From contig PAAY01000041.1 in the NCBI GenBank assembly GCA_002698985.1, positions 62,001 to 126,000 of the forward strand: a stretch of DNA of 64,000 nucleotides, written 5' to 3'. This DNA comes from Saprospirales bacterium (GTDB taxonomy: Bacteria; Bacteroidota; Bacteroidia; Chitinophagales; Saprospiraceae). Under the pieces are notes generated by a model. It searched no databases, had not been told where the DNA came from, and saw nothing but the letters and a program-made list of their open reading frames with translations. The position numbers were made by a program, and so were the translations under genes. Below are positions 1-10,068 of this stretch, one piece after another. How positions within the stretch are numbered: the first letter of the stretch is position 1; the number at the start of each line of letters is the position of its first letter.

Positions 1-1255
1 GCAAGCGGTGCACGATTGCTTCCACAATGATCACTGCACCATCCACTATCAAACCGAAGTCAATGGCCCCCAAACTCATCAGGTTGGCCGATATGCCGAA
101 GACATTCATCATGGAAACGGCAAAAAGCATAGACAAGGGGATGACCGAGGCTACTATCAGCCCCGCCCTGAAGTTGCCCAACATCAAGACCAAAATGAAG
201 ATGACGATCAGTCCCCCTTCCAGCAGGTTCTTTTCTACAGTACCAATAGCTGTTTTAACCAATTTGTCACGCACGAGGTAAGGCTCAATTATCACCCCTT
301 CAGGTAATGACTTTTTCACCTGCTCCACCCGCTCTTTGACTCTTTCGGTAACAGCAGCAGAGTTGGCACCTTTGAGCATCAACACCCTGCCACCTACGGC
401 TTCAGCACCATCACGGGTGAGGGCGCCGTAGCGCGGGGCTTTTCCAAATTGTACAGTAGCTACATCTTTTATCAAAATTGGCCTGCCATTGCGAACATCT
501 ACCACAATTTCCTCGATGTCTTTCAGGGTTTTGGCAATGCCATTGGTGCGGATGTAATAAGTGTTCGGGTTCTTTTCAATGTAAGCTCCCCCCGTATTCT
601 CGTTACTGTTTTCAAGGGCTTCAAACACATCCGTGATCTTTATTCCCATTGACTTCAGCAATGAGGGGTTCACTGCCACTTCGTACTGTTTCAGGTAGCC
701 GCCCATGGTGTTTACTTCCACCACCCCGTCAATGCCCGACAACTGCCGGCGCACGATCCAATCCTGGATGGTTCTCAGATCTGTAAGGGAATACTTATCC
801 TCGTAGCCCTCTTCAGGACGGATGACGTATTGGTATATCTCTCCCAGGCCTGTGGTAATCGGCCCCATACCGGGAGTACCCAACCCTTCGGGAATGTTTT
901 CAGCAGCATCATCAAGGTGTTCAGACACCAACTGGCGGGCCAGGTAGATGTCCATGTTTTCTTCAAACACCACCGTCACCACCGACAAGCCAAAACGCGA
1001 AATGGAACGGATTTCTACCAGGCCCTGAAGGTTTTGCAAAGAGAGCTCCACCGGCGTGGTAATGAATTGCTCCACCTCCATCGTAGCGAGCTTCGGCGAA
1101 ATGGTGATGATCTGAACCTGATTGTTGGTAATGTCCGGAACGGCATCTATGGGCAGTTGGCGCAATGAAAACAGGCCCCAGACAATAAGCGCCAACACCA
1201 ACAGCCCAATCACAAACTTATTCCTTATCGAATAAGCGATAATCTTATCTATCAT
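1..1255 (-). CDS. czcA: CzcA/CusA-family heavy-metal efflux RND pump, N-terminal part (cut by window edge)
   Basis: I translated the minus strand from the ATG at 1255; the frame stays open for 418 codons to the window edge. The inner-membrane pump of a tripartite RND system exports divalent or monovalent metal ions using the proton gradient. The protein begins MIDKIIAYSIRNKFVIGLL, a cytoplasmic start followed by TM1, then LRQLPIDAVPDITNNQVQI, a hallmark of the heavy-metal RND branch (PDxTN). Porter-domain segments follow (VEQFITTPVELSLQNLQG, GGYLKQYEVAVNP, residue ~180), and the end has the TM2-TM4 stretch with IDFGLIVDGAVIIVEA, a conserved heavy-metal RND segment. The membrane-fusion and outer-membrane partners must lie to the left of the window. 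The DUF6660 gene 68 bp upstream on the same strand supports a metal-efflux operon. Which metal is exported cannot be decided from this part. Confidence 0.93.
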   Translation of the reverse strand, partial: MIDKIIAYSIRNKFVIGLLVLALIVWGLFSLRQLPIDAVPDITNNQVQIITISPKLATMEVEQFITTPVELSLQNLQGLVEIRSISRFGLSVVTVVFEENMDIYLARQLVSEHLDDAAENIPEGLGTPGMGPITTGLGEIYQYVIRPEEGYEDKYSLTDLRTIQDWIVRRQLSGIDGVVEVNTMGGYLKQYEVAVNPSLLKSMGIKITDVFEALENSNENTGGAYIEKNPNTYYIRTNGIAKTLKDIEEIVVDVRNGRPILIKDVATVQFGKAPRYGALTRDGAEAVGGRVLMLKGANSAAVTERVKERVEQVKKSLPEGVIIEPYLVRDKLVKTAIGTVEKNLLEGGLIVIFILVLMLGNFRAGLIVASVIPLSMLFAVSMMNVFGISANLMSLGAIDFGLIVDGAVIIVEAIVHRL

Positions 1256-1323
1256 AATAAAATAGGAATTATGTTAATCCAATTCGGGTTAGAATGGAAA
1301 ATGCAAGTGATTGCAAAATCGGA

Positions 1324-1659
1324 TTAACAAAAACGGGGGGGCTGCCAGATGGAAGAGGTGAGAATCCTGGCAAAATAAGAAGAGCTGGTCATCGGCTTGT
1401 CACCGGAAAAATCGCCAGGCAGTTCAAAGGCAAAGTCTATGTCTTCAGGAATATCCAAGGTCGTTGAACAACAACTGCAAATACAAAAGGGCGAACACCA
1501 GTCATGCTCACAGTCATTGGTTCCGCTGAAGTCATCATGCAAGGTGCTTCCCGTGATTTGATCCATAACAAAAATCAAAACACCTCCTCCCTCATCGCCA
1601 CAAGGGATGAGCGACAACAGGAAGATATAAGAAGCCAATATGTACTTGAGTTGTCTCAC
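1324..1659 (-). CDS. DUF6660-like Cys-rich small protein, upstream partner of the metal-efflux operon
   Basis: Small protein of 111 residues if it starts at GTG 1659 (VRQLKYILASYIFLLSLIPC); a TTG at 1668 is the other choice. It has an N-terminal hydrophobic segment with a Cys at its end and a Cys cluster near residue 55-65 (CEHDWCSPFCICSCC). That arrangement, and the position directly upstream of a CzcA pump, match the DUF6660 family that Bacteroidota keep at the head of czc/cus operons. The Cys/His cluster suggests metal binding at the membrane or in the periplasm, which is inference. A TAnnTTTG-like element lies at 1666-1673. It is so close to the start that transcripts would be nearly leaderless, so either the start or the promoter may be misjudged. 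Confidence 0.72.
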   Translation of the reverse strand: MRQLKYILASYIFLLSLIPCGDEGGGVLIFVMDQITGSTLHDDFSGTNDCEHDWCSPFCICSCCSTTLDIPEDIDFAFELPGDFSGDKPMTSSSYFARILTSSIWQPPRFC

Positions 1660-1665
1660 GGCCGG

Positions 1666-1673
1666 CAAAAGTA
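1666..1673 (-). promoter_or_regulatory. Candidate -7 element TACTTTTG before the DUF6660/czcA genes
   Basis: On the minus strand the sequence reads TACTTTTG, matching the Bacteroidota -7 consensus TAnnTTTG. No well-placed TTG (-33) is seen. It sits 6 bases ahead of the chosen GTG start, so it implies a leaderless message or is fortuitous. Confidence 0.3.
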
Positions 1674-1894
1674 TAAAACTGTACCGAATGTGGAATCATA
1701 GTTTTTTCTTAAAAAAAACTTATACAAGCTTCTTGTTTTCCTCGCTTCGCAAAACAATTCACCTCATCTCCTGCTGCTGAGGGCGAGTTTTCAACCCTGG
1801 GAAATCTTACGAATGATTGGCTTTTTCATTATTCTCCATCTTTTTCCTCTAAAAAACTAACTTGTGGCCCACCATTCACAAAATCAATCCGGCC

Positions 1895-3793
1895 ATGAAA
1901 CAGGCACTCCGCATTTCCACCTTCCTTCTTCTTTTTCTTTCCTTCGGCAAATGGGCATACAGCCAGGAGGCACCTCTGCCCGAAGTTTGGCTCAAGCTGC
2001 AGGAAAAAGCCATCGTTGACCAAAAGGTGATGATGCCCATGCGCGACGGCATCCGGCTCTGCACCGACATTTACCGGCCGAAAACCGACCAGCCCGTGCC
2101 GGTCATTTTCGTGCGCACACCTTACAATTTCAATACCTGGCAGGACGGAGAAATGAGAACCCGCCACCTGGAATCAGCCCTGGAAGCCGTGGAACGTGGC
2201 TACGCCTACGTCATCCAAAACGAGCGGGGCCGCTACTACAGCGAAGGCGAGTGGGACATCCTCGGCGTACCCCTCACCGACGGCTACGACGCCTTCACCT
2301 GGCTGCAAAACCAGTCCTGGTGCAACGGCAAGATTGCCACCTGGGGCTGCTCCAGCACCGCCGAATGGCAAATGGCCGTGGCCTCTCTGGACCACCCGGC
2401 CCATGCTGCCATGGTTCCCATGGGATACGGGGCCGGCGTAGGCAAGGTGGGCCGTTTTTACGAACAGGGCAACTGGTACCGCGGCGGCGCCGAGCAAATG
2501 CTGTTTTTTGCCTGGCTCTATGGCGTTGAGCACGACAAGTTCAAACCCCGCATCCCGGCCGGTGCCACCCAGGAAGACCTCATCCGCATCAGCCGCTTTT
2601 ACGACCTGGCCCCTGAAAATCCACCGGTGGACATGGCCAAGGCCCTGGCGCACCTGCCCGTTTCCGACATCCTGCAAAACATCCACGGCAAAAGGGAGAT
2701 TTACGACAAGATGATCCGCCGCAAACCAAACGACCCCGAGTGGTTCAAAGGCGGCCTCTACCACGACGACATGCCCTTTGGCGTGCCCAGTTTCTGGTTT
2801 TGCTCCTGGTACGATGTATCCATCGGGCCCAACATCGAACTGTTCAACCACGTGCGTCACAATGCCGAAGACCCCGAAGTGCGGGAGAACCAGTACCTCG
2901 TCATTGCCCCTACACTGCACTGCCGCTTCACACGCGCCACCGAGAACACCATCGTTGGCCAGCGCAATGTGGGTGATGCCCGCCTGAATTACGACGAAAT
3001 GATATACGGCTGGTTCGACCATTTCCTGAAAGGAGAAAACAACGGCTATCCGGAAAAACTGCCCCGGGTGCAGTATTACACCATGGGCATCAACAAATGG
3101 CAGTCTTCGGAAACCTTCCCGCCGGAAAACGTCGAGATGACCACCTACTACCTCAACAGCAGCGGCAATGCCAACACCATGTACGGCGACGGCAGCCTCA
3201 GCAGCAGCCCGCCACCAGCCATTTCTCATCCGGATAAATTCACCTACGACCCCATGAACCCCGTGCCCTCGCTCGGCGGCAACGTTTGCTGCACCGGCAA
3301 TGCCATCGAAGGTGGCGCCTTTGACCAAAGGGAAAACGAGGCCCGCCAGGACGTGCTGGTCTACACCACCCCACCCCTGGAGGAAGGTGTGGAAGTGACT
3401 GGATTCATCGAAACCACCCTCTACGTTTCTTCCGACGTCAAAGACACCGATTTCACCATCAAGCTGATCGACGTGTACCCCGACGGCACCGCCTACAACC
3501 TGGACGAAACCATCCAGCGGGCGCGCTATCGCGAGGGCTACGACAAAGAAGTTTTCATGGAGGAAGGCAAGGTTTACAAAGTGGACCTGCCGCTGATGAC
3601 CACCAGCAATTACTTCGAAAAAGGCCACCAGATCAGAATCGAGATTTCGAGCAGCAACTTCCCCAGATTCACCCGGAACCTGAATACCGGTGGGGAAAAC
3701 TACAATGAGTCAAAGGCTGTCATTGCACACAATGTCATTCACCACTCGGCACAGTATCCATCCGCTGTTCGGCTGCCGGTTGTGAAGAGGTGA
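1895..3793 (+). CDS. Secreted CocE/NonD-family alpha/beta hydrolase (X-Pro dipeptidyl-peptidase S15 type)
   Basis: 632 residues from ATG 1895; an in-frame TTG 33 bases upstream would put extra residues before the signal peptide, so it was rejected. The N-terminus [17 protein letters not shown]...AYSQ is a signal peptide. The S15 alpha/beta hydrolase fold starts with [18 protein letters not shown] (residue ~40) and has the nucleophile elbow [10 protein letters not shown] (residue ~150, Ser nucleophile). The C-terminal third is a PepX_C jelly roll ([35 protein letters not shown]). Members hydrolyse esters, acyl amides or X-Pro peptides; the substrate here is unknown. The protein is probably periplasmic or surface-located. 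The stop codon TGA is the first copy of a GACTTTGAGACT-type low-complexity module. Confidence 0.9.
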   Translation: MKQALRISTFLLLFLSFGKWAYSQEAPLPEVWLKLQEKAIVDQKVMMPMRDGIRLCTDIYRPKTDQPVPVIFVRTPYNFNTWQDGEMRTRHLESALEAVERGYAYVIQNERGRYYSEGEWDILGVPLTDGYDAFTWLQNQSWCNGKIATWGCSSTAEWQMAVASLDHPAHAAMVPMGYGAGVGKVGRFYEQGNWYRGGAEQMLFFAWLYGVEHDKFKPRIPAGATQEDLIRISRFYDLAPENPPVDMAKALAHLPVSDILQNIHGKREIYDKMIRRKPNDPEWFKGGLYHDDMPFGVPSFWFCSWYDVSIGPNIELFNHVRHNAEDPEVRENQYLVIAPTLHCRFTRATENTIVGQRNVGDARLNYDEMIYGWFDHFLKGENNGYPEKLPRVQYYTMGINKWQSSETFPPENVEMTTYYLNSSGNANTMYGDGSLSSSPPPAISHPDKFTYDPMNPVPSLGGNVCCTGNAIEGGAFDQRENEARQDVLVYTTPPLEEGVEVTGFIETTLYVSSDVKDTDFTIKLIDVYPDGTAYNLDETIQRARYREGYDKEVFMEEGKVYKVDLPLMTTSNYFEKGHQIRIEISSSNFPRFTRNLNTGGENYNESKAVIAHNVIHHSAQYPSAVRLPVVKR

Positions 3794-3845
3794 CTTTGAG
3801 ACTTTGAGACTGAGAGACTTTGGGACTGGGTGACTTTGAGACGGT
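3791..3845. repeat. Low-complexity module A (GACTTTGAGACT units) starting at the stop codon
   Basis: Six or so imperfect units of GACTTTGAGACT run straight on from the TGA of the preceding hydrolase gene. The same vocabulary recurs on the other strand or at other gene ends near 34585, 48060-48140 and 51800-51825. Confidence 0.75.
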
Positions 3846-3887
3846 TTTTTTGAACAGACTCCTTCACAGCTAAAACTGCCTGGACTG

Positions 3888-4406
3888 ATGAAACCATTGC
3901 TGCTATTCGTTTGCCTGCTCAGTGCTTTCTTTTCCTTCGGTCAACATGAAGACCGGTACGCTGAGGATGTGCAGAGCATTGACGCCATCATTGAAGCTCT
4001 GTATGGGAGTATTTCGGGAGAGAAGGGACAGGAGCGAGACTGGGACCGTTTCCGGAACCTGTTTATTCCGGAAGCCCGGCTGATACCCAGCGGTGTCTGG
4101 GAAGGAAAGTTCAGCTACCGCATCATGACACCGGAAGACTACATCCAAAGTTCAGGGAAATGGCTGGTGGAAAACGGCTTTTTTGAAACCGAAATTCACC
4201 GGGTGCAGGAGGTTTACGGCTCGCTGGCTCATGTCTGGACCACCTATGAATCCCGGCGCAGTGCTTCCGACGAAAAGCCTTTTATGCGGGGCATCAATTC
4301 CATCCAACTGATGCACGATGGTCAGCGCTGGTGGATCGTACAGGTGTACTGGTTGGGGGAAACGGCGGAGAACCCTTTACCGAAGGAATACCTCGGCAAT
4401 CAGTAA
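3888..4406 (+). CDS. Secreted NTF2-like (SnoaL superfamily) protein
   Basis: 172 residues with a signal peptide (MKPLLLFVCLLSAFFSFGQ). The mature part has the order expected of a cone-shaped NTF2 fold: helix with DVQSIDAIIEALYGSISG, then DWDRFRNLFIPEARLIP, then the strand pairs VYGSLAHVWTTYESRR and GINSIQLMHDGQRWWIVQVYW. This resembles small secreted DUF4440/SnoaL-type proteins, which can be enzymes or simple ligand-binding domains; no catalytic residues are assigned. It follows the CocE hydrolase on the same strand, separated by the module-A repeat, so co-transcription is possible but not shown. Confidence 0.72.
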   Translation: MKPLLLFVCLLSAFFSFGQHEDRYAEDVQSIDAIIEALYGSISGEKGQERDWDRFRNLFIPEARLIPSGVWEGKFSYRIMTPEDYIQSSGKWLVENGFFETEIHRVQEVYGSLAHVWTTYESRRSASDEKPFMRGINSIQLMHDGQRWWIVQVYWLGETAENPLPKEYLGNQ

Positions 4407-4439
4407 AAGTGGCGATAGACGGATGTACTGGTTCCACTC

Positions 4440-5153
4440 CTAATTTGCCTTCACCAGTTTTGCATTTTCCGGAACGGTGATTTTCTCTTCAGGAATTGGC
4501 TTGTCCTGATCGATGACGAGGCAGGTACGGCCGATTGGGATATTATCAGTTTTGGAGCGCTCTTTCAGCGTGAGGCCTTTCCACATCCAGAGGGTGGTTT
4601 TGTAGCGGTCTATTTCCCAGACATCGCATTCCACGCCTGCGAACTCTTCCGTTTTCACCTTTCTGCCCCCCATGTTTTTGATCATTTCATCGCCTACGAT
4701 GGTCATGTCTTTGGTGCCGTACTTTTCGGCTGCTTTGGCAACCTGCGGGCTTTCGAACCAGTTGGCGGTATTGGTGGCGGGGTCGTATTCATAGCGCTTT
4801 TCACCGTCGAGGTAATTCACCATATTGGTTTCTTCGCGGAAGTTGCCCACCTGGGTTTTGGTGTTGATGTATTTGGCTTCTCTCCAGCCCCAGTTGTCAA
4901 AGTAGATGGTTTCTGTGCCTTTCACCGCTCCGTCAAGGCGGTAGTAAAGGATGCCTTTCTCAATGCCATATCTTTTGTAGCCTGCGGCAACCATCTCCAT
5001 TGCGGAGCGAGTGCCAATGGGCGAGGATTCGGCAGTGCTGGTCTGAACCACTTTTGCAGGTTGCTCAGTTGCTGTAGTCGTTTCGGGCACTTGTTCCCCT
5101 GTGCAGGCGAGCAGGTAAGTCATTGCGAAGAAAAGAAAGAATCTGAAAGCCAT
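4440..5153 (-). CDS. Lipoprotein of unknown function
   Basis: 237 residues from ATG 5153 (MAFRFFLFFAMTYLLACTG); an in-frame TTG two codons upstream is a weaker start. The lipobox LLAC at residues ~14-17 predicts a diacylated, acid-poor N-terminus, so probable outer-membrane placement. A Thr/Glu-rich linker is followed by a compact domain with repeated charge pairs: IETIYFDNWGWREAKYINTK-like strands, GEKRYEYDPATNTANWFESP, KVKTEEFAGVECDVWEIDRYKT. The latter resembles the beta-rich outer-membrane lipoprotein-sorting (LolA/LolB-like) superfamily, but similarity is only by impression. It stands alone, facing the large T9SS gene divergently. Confidence 0.68.
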   Translation of the reverse strand: MAFRFFLFFAMTYLLACTGEQVPETTTATEQPAKVVQTSTAESSPIGTRSAMEMVAAGYKRYGIEKGILYYRLDGAVKGTETIYFDNWGWREAKYINTKTQVGNFREETNMVNYLDGEKRYEYDPATNTANWFESPQVAKAAEKYGTKDMTIVGDEMIKNMGGRKVKTEEFAGVECDVWEIDRYKTTLWMWKGLTLKERSKTDNIPIGRTCLVIDQDKPIPEEKITVPENAKLVKAN

Positions 5154-5574
5154 GTTCAATTGAGCTGTTTTGGTACAAACAGTTCTATGGCATTTTTCAT
5201 GCCTGATAAATTCTCTGTGAATTCTCCAAAGAAAATATGTGTAACAAGGTCATTGTATTATTTCAGCGGTTTATGTGTACAATATGTTGGCACGCCATTT
5301 GAAAAAAGGCGGGTTGACTACTTCCCACCTCAAAATAATTCCCGCCAAACACTATGGCATCCACTCGGATGCAGTTGCGTCTGTTCTCGAAGAATCGGGA
5401 AATCAATACAAACAAGTCTGGACATCATCATTGCAAGCCTGAACCAGCATTGGTGTAATCACTTCTATTGATTCCTGCCTTCTGACAGAACAGTCCCGCC
5501 TGCAACAATCTCTAATTCAAACAAGGCTGATTATTTTCTAACAAACTTCTTTTAATACTTAAACCCTTTTTATT
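5154..5574. other. 421-bp divergent intergenic region
   Basis: Lies between the lipoprotein start (minus) and the large HYR protein start (plus). It is AT-richer than its surroundings, and no exact TAnnTTTG element was seen on either strand. A plus-strand frame (5061-5471) crosses it but has neither a recognisable start context nor family features. It must hold the promoters for both genes. Confidence 0.5.
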
Positions 5575-8500
5575 ATGGCTTTCAGTACTACTTACCGAAG
5601 GCAGGTGACTCGTATGTGTTGCCTGATCCTAACCGCCTGGATTTTTTCGTTTTCGAGCTTGTTTGCACATGGTGTGCAGATAGGCTATTGCGTTCTATCC
5701 AATGGCTACATCAGGGTGTACATTGAGCATTGGCATGGCGATCAAACAGTCCAAAGCTTTGCCGGCAACTCTATCAGTGTTACCACCACCTACGGTTCTA
5801 CAACTGTAACCCAAAATGTGGATGCTTCCGGGGCTGTTAACAACACCGCCTGGAATAATTTGCCGGGTTGTGGCTCGGGAATTACCATGCTTTACGGATG
5901 CCCTGGTGAAGCTAACACTTACAACGACTGGGGATACTTTGATTTTGCGCCTGCTGCATGTAACATCCCGGTATCGATCACTATCAATGCCGGAAATACA
6001 GTCGTTTTCCAAGAAGCTTGCGGTCAACTGTACCCTCAAACCATCAACGCTACCTTTAACGACAACGCCCCCCCCACTCTCACCTGTCCATCTGACGTAA
6101 GTGTAAGTGCTTGCTCAGCAGCCACGGCAACTTACAGCCCTGCGACCGCTACGGATGCCTGTGATCCGAATCCGACCATCACCTACTCTCAGGCTTCAGG
6201 CACTACTTTTTCCTTCGGAAACAACGTGGTAACTGTTACGGCTACCGATGCCAGCAACAACTCTTCAACCTGTACCTTCAATGTAAATGTAAATGACTTC
6301 ACACCACCGGCACTGAGCTGCCCGGGCAGCACCACAGTCAACAACGACCCCGGTGTATGTGGGAACAGTTTCAGCTACTCGGTCAGTGCCAATGACAACT
6401 GCGATGGGGCTTTGACGCCCACTCAAACCTCCGGACTGACCAGCGGAGCCCTCTTCCCCATTGGGACGACAACCGTTGCTTTCAGCGTAACGGATGCCGC
6501 TGGCAACAACAGTACCTGCAGTTTCAATGTGACGGTGAACGACAACGAAGCTCCTCAGTTGATTGCCGACAACAGCATCACCCTGTACCTGGACGCCAAT
6601 GGCAACGCTACCCTGAGCTTCAGTGACATTGACAACGGAAGTTCGGACAACTGTTCTTTCACCGCTTCTCTTTCCAAGACATCCTTCAATGCCAATGATC
6701 TGGGCAACAGCCCGCAAAATGTGACGGCTACTTTAACCGACCCTTCGGGTAATCAAAGCACGCACACGGTTTCCGTGTCCATCGTTGACAACATGGCTCC
6801 AGATGCCCAGTGCCAGGATGTGACCATCATCCTTGACGCCAACAGGCAGGCAACGACCACCGCCAGTGCCGTTGACAACGGAAGTTCGGACAATGCCGGT
6901 TCTGTCAGCCTCAGCCTCAGCCAAACTACTTTCGATTGCGACGACGAGGGACCGAATACTGTAACCCTGACCGTTACCGACGGATCAGGAAATACCAGCA
7001 CCTGTACGGCCACCGTGAATGTGACCAACCCCAACGATGTGTGTAACGATCCGCCCGTGGCAGCTTGCCAGGACATCACCGTTTACACCGGTGCCAACTG
7101 CGATGCCAGCATCGTGCCGGCTGACGTGGACAACGGCTCTTCCGACCCGGATGGCGACCCGCTGATCTATACACTGGACAACAGTGGCCCATTCGGCGTG
7201 GGCACATACACCGTTACACTGACGGTTGATGACACCGAATACACCGACGATTGCACGGCTACCGTAACGGTTGTTGACAACACCAACCCGGTTGCGCTTT
7301 GTCAGAACATCGTTGCCCAATTGGACGGCAACGGCAATGTGTCCATCACCCCGGGTGACATTGACAATGGCAGCAGCGATGCCTGCGGTATTCAGTCGCT
7401 CAGCCTCAGTGATACACAATTCGATTGTGCTGACTATGGTCTGCAAACGGTAACCCTTACCGCTACCGACGTAAATGGCAACAGCAGCACCTGTACTGCT
7501 ACCGTAGATGTGCAGGACAACGTTTCACCCATTGTGACCTGTAAGAACCATACCCTGAACCTGGATGCCACCGGATCAGGCAGCATTGCTCCTGCGGATG
7601 TTTTCGACTCTGCAACTGACAACTGTACGGCTGTCAACCTCGTGTTCGTCACCCCGAGCAGCTTTGACTGCACAAACCTGGGTGCCAACACGGTAACCCT
7701 TCAGGTCATCGACCTGCATGGAAACACCAGCCTTTGCAATGCCACTGTAACTGTAGTTGACAACACTGCCCCATCAGTAACTTGTAAAAATGCCAGTGCA
7801 ACACTAGATGCCAACGGCAATGCCAGCATTGATCCTGCTGATGTCTTCGACTCAGCTACAGATGAGTGCAGCGCTGTTTCAATGGTATCTGTGGCTCCGG
7901 CAAGTTTTGATTGCACCACCATTGGTTCGCAGTCAGTAACCCTGACTGTTGCTGATGCAAACGGGAATACTGCCACTTGTGCGGCCTTGGTAACTGTTTC
8001 TGACAACAGTTCCCCAACAACGGTTTGCCAAAGCGCAACTGTAACGCTTGATGCCAACGGCAATGCCAGCCTGGCAGCAGCAGATGTAGATGGTGGTTGT
8101 TCTGATGCCTGCGGAATACAAAGCCTCTCTATTGACGAAGCAAGTTTTGACTGCGACGACCTCGGAGCCCAAACCGTAACCCTTACCGCAACGGATGCCA
8201 ACGGCAACACCAGCAGTTGTACTGCTACTGTCACCGTACAGGACAATACAGCGCCAACTGCCACCTGCCTTTCAAGCTTCACTACCGACCTGGGATCTGA
8301 CGGTACTTATACCTTGTCGCCTTCCAGCATTGATGGTGGCAGCTCTGACAACTGTGGTAGTGGCCTGACACTGAGTGTCTCACCGTCGCAATTCGATTGC
8401 AACGACATCGGAACCAACACCGTGACACTCACTGCAACCGATGCAGCCGGCAACACCGCTACTTGTACCACCTCTGTGACCATTAACCCGATTATCACCA

Positions 8501-9843
8501 TCAACGGGGTGACCATCACCCATGAAACCTGCGAGGGCTATGGCGACGGTACCATCGTTATCAATGCAACTACCACGAGTAACTGCACCGTGCGCTACTC
8601 CATTGACGGTGGTTTGACCTTCCAGCTTGCAAACTGGTTTGGCGACCTCAGCCCGAATACCTATGACATCGTTGTTGAACTGGATTGCAATTCAGGTTGT
8701 GAAACCACTTACCAGGCCGTGGTTGATCCAGGCCCCGCAGCATCTACCTGGTACAAAGACCTCGATGGTGACGGCTACACAGACGGTGTAACCAATGTTT
8801 CGTGTTCTGCTCCAGCCGGCTATGTAGCCAATGCCCAGCCCGGAGACTGTGACGACAACGACGCCAACATCCACCCAGGGGCATCGGAACTCTGCAACGG
8901 CATCGATGATAATTGCGACGGCATCATTCCTGCCAACGAACAGGACAACGACGGCGACGGATACAGCGCCTGCCAGGGCGATTGCGACGATAGCAACGCA
9001 ACAGTCTATCCCGGAGCACCAGAACTTTGTGACGGTCTGGACAACGACTGCGACAATGAAATTGACGAAGGAGCCACCGGTTCTGAAGTACATGTTGGCA
9101 ATGTGATCTTCACCAGCCAGGCAGCTGTGGACAACTTCTCGCAGTGCTATTACAAGATCCAGGGCAACCTGACCATTCAGGGAATTGGTATCAACTCACT
9201 GGCAAATCTTTCCAACCTCCAGGAGATTACAGGCAACGTCACCATCAAACTGACCAGCCTGTCAGACCTCAGCGGTCTTGATGCCCTCACCACCATCGGT
9301 GGGTCTTTGACCATCAGCATCAACAACTACGGTGCAAAACTGACCTCACTCGATGGCCTGCAGAACCTGACCAGCATTGGCAGCAACCTGTTCATTTATT
9401 TCAACTGGAGCCTTAGCGACTGCTGCGGCATCGATGACCTGTTGGCCAACGCAGGTGTTGGAGGAGCCACTTCCATCCACCACAATGCAAGCGGTTGCAA
9501 CAGTGTAGCTGACATCAGCAACAGCTGCGGAGGTGGTAGCATCATCATTCCGCCGAGCAACGGCTTCCCGGGCATTGCTACCAGCCAAGCCAGCGAGCAA
9601 CAGCGGATGCTGGTTCATCCGAACCCCGCCAGCTCTGTACTGAATGTTGAAATCGAGAAGTATTTCAACAATGGCCACATCCGGCTGATTGACATGCAGG
9701 GCCGCACGGTTTACGAGCAGGACCTGGAAGAAGGTATGATGTACATCACGCTTCCGGTTGACAACCTGCCAATGGGCATGTACCAACTCGTATCAAACCT
9801 GGATGGTCAATTGCTGACCGAAAAGGTGATGATCCGGAAATAA
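5575..9843 (+). CDS. Giant secreted HYR-repeat / MopE-motif protein with T9SS type-A sorting domain
   Basis: 1422 residues. Order: signal peptide (hydrophobic ~residues 12-32 ending FAHG); a ~140-residue unique N-terminal domain; ten HYR/Ig-like repeats of ~80-90 residues, each opening with a xPxxxC motif (APPTLTCPSDV, TPPALSCPGS ... APTATCLSSF) and closing with VTLTATDxNGNTSTCTATV; a SprB-like ITINGVTITHETCEGYGDG segment (~residue 980); two MopE-type metal-binding motifs (DLDGDGYTDG, GDCDDNDANIHPGASELCNG and QDNDGDGYSACQGDCDDSN); a receptor-L/LRR-like stretch (LTSLSDLSGLDALTTIGGSL); and a C-terminal type-A sorting domain (VHPNPASSVLNVEI ... GMYQLVSNLDGQ ... KVMIRK). It is exported through the T9SS and probably attached to the surface as an adhesin or structural protein; Asp-rich loops predict Ca2+ binding. 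A strong terminator follows at 9877. Confidence 0.92.
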   Translation: MAFSTTYRRQVTRMCCLILTAWIFSFSSLFAHGVQIGYCVLSNGYIRVYIEHWHGDQTVQSFAGNSISVTTTYGSTTVTQNVDASGAVNNTAWNNLPGCGSGITMLYGCPGEANTYNDWGYFDFAPAACNIPVSITINAGNTVVFQEACGQLYPQTINATFNDNAPPTLTCPSDVSVSACSAATATYSPATATDACDPNPTITYSQASGTTFSFGNNVVTVTATDASNNSSTCTFNVNVNDFTPPALSCPGSTTVNNDPGVCGNSFSYSVSANDNCDGALTPTQTSGLTSGALFPIGTTTVAFSVTDAAGNNSTCSFNVTVNDNEAPQLIADNSITLYLDANGNATLSFSDIDNGSSDNCSFTASLSKTSFNANDLGNSPQNVTATLTDPSGNQSTHTVSVSIVDNMAPDAQCQDVTIILDANRQATTTASAVDNGSSDNAGSVSLSLSQTTFDCDDEGPNTVTLTVTDGSGNTSTCTATVNVTNPNDVCNDPPVAACQDITVYTGANCDASIVPADVDNGSSDPDGDPLIYTLDNSGPFGVGTYTVTLTVDDTEYTDDCTATVTVVDNTNPVALCQNIVAQLDGNGNVSITPGDIDNGSSDACGIQSLSLSDTQFDCADYGLQTVTLTATDVNGNSSTCTATVDVQDNVSPIVTCKNHTLNLDATGSGSIAPADVFDSATDNCTAVNLVFVTPSSFDCTNLGANTVTLQVIDLHGNTSLCNATVTVVDNTAPSVTCKNASATLDANGNASIDPADVFDSATDECSAVSMVSVAPASFDCTTIGSQSVTLTVADANGNTATCAALVTVSDNSSPTTVCQSATVTLDANGNASLAAADVDGGCSDACGIQSLSIDEASFDCDDLGAQTVTLTATDANGNTSSCTATVTVQDNTAPTATCLSSFTTDLGSDGTYTLSPSSIDGGSSDNCGSGLTLSVSPSQFDCNDIGTNTVTLTATDAAGNTATCTTSVTINPIITINGVTITHETCEGYGDGTIVINATTTSNCTVRYSIDGGLTFQLANWFGDLSPNTYDIVVELDCNSGCETTYQAVVDPGPAASTWYKDLDGDGYTDGVTNVSCSAPAGYVANAQPGDCDDNDANIHPGASELCNGIDDNCDGIIPANEQDNDGDGYSACQGDCDDSNATVYPGAPELCDGLDNDCDNEIDEGATGSEVHVGNVIFTSQAAVDNFSQCYYKIQGNLTIQGIGINSLANLSNLQEITGNVTIKLTSLSDLSGLDALTTIGGSLTISINNYGAKLTSLDGLQNLTSIGSNLFIYFNWSLSDCCGIDDLLANAGVGGATSIHHNASGCNSVADISNSCGGGSIIIPPSNGFPGIATSQASEQQRMLVHPNPASSVLNVEIEKYFNNGHIRLIDMQGRTVYEQDLEEGMMYITLPVDNLPMGMYQLVSNLDGQLLTEKVMIRK

Positions 9844-9876
9844 GAGACTTTACTGAAAGCAAACACTCTCTTTAGC

Positions 9877-9910
9877 AGCGGTGCTCCATCCGGGGCGCCG
9901 CTTTTTTTTT
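9877..9910 (+). terminator. Rho-independent terminator after the HYR protein gene
   Basis: An 11-bp stem (AGCGGTGCTCC pairing with GGGGCGCCGCT, two G-T pairs) closes a 4-base loop and is followed by a run of nine T. It isolates the ribosomal operon downstream. Confidence 0.9.
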
Positions 9911-10038
9911 ATTCCCTTCGGGTAAAAATCAGTCCCGGAAAGGGTCGCAGAAAAGCACGTTGAAAAAAATTGTGCGAAATTTCGACTGTTTATCAATGAG
10001 TTACAACAGCACCTCTTTCATTTTTTCTCCTCCACAAG

Positions 10039-10068
10039 TTGTTTTTCTGACAAATGACCGTACCTTTG
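10039..10068 (+). promoter_or_regulatory. Promoter of the rplM-rpsI-rpsB-tsf operon
   Basis: TTG at 10039-10041, a 19-base spacer, then TACCTTTG at 10061-10068. This is a near-perfect Bacteroidota housekeeping (SigA-type) promoter, TTG-N19-TAnnTTTG. The start site would be at about 10075, giving a leader of about 58 bases before the GTG of rplM. Whether that leader folds as a ribosomal-protein autoregulatory element cannot be judged by eye. Confidence 0.82.

Noticed and set aside
2174-3628. Long 484-codon frame on the minus strand opposite the CocE hydrolase
   Set aside because: Gly/Val-rich translation with no domain, signal or start context; the opposite strand has a clear family match.
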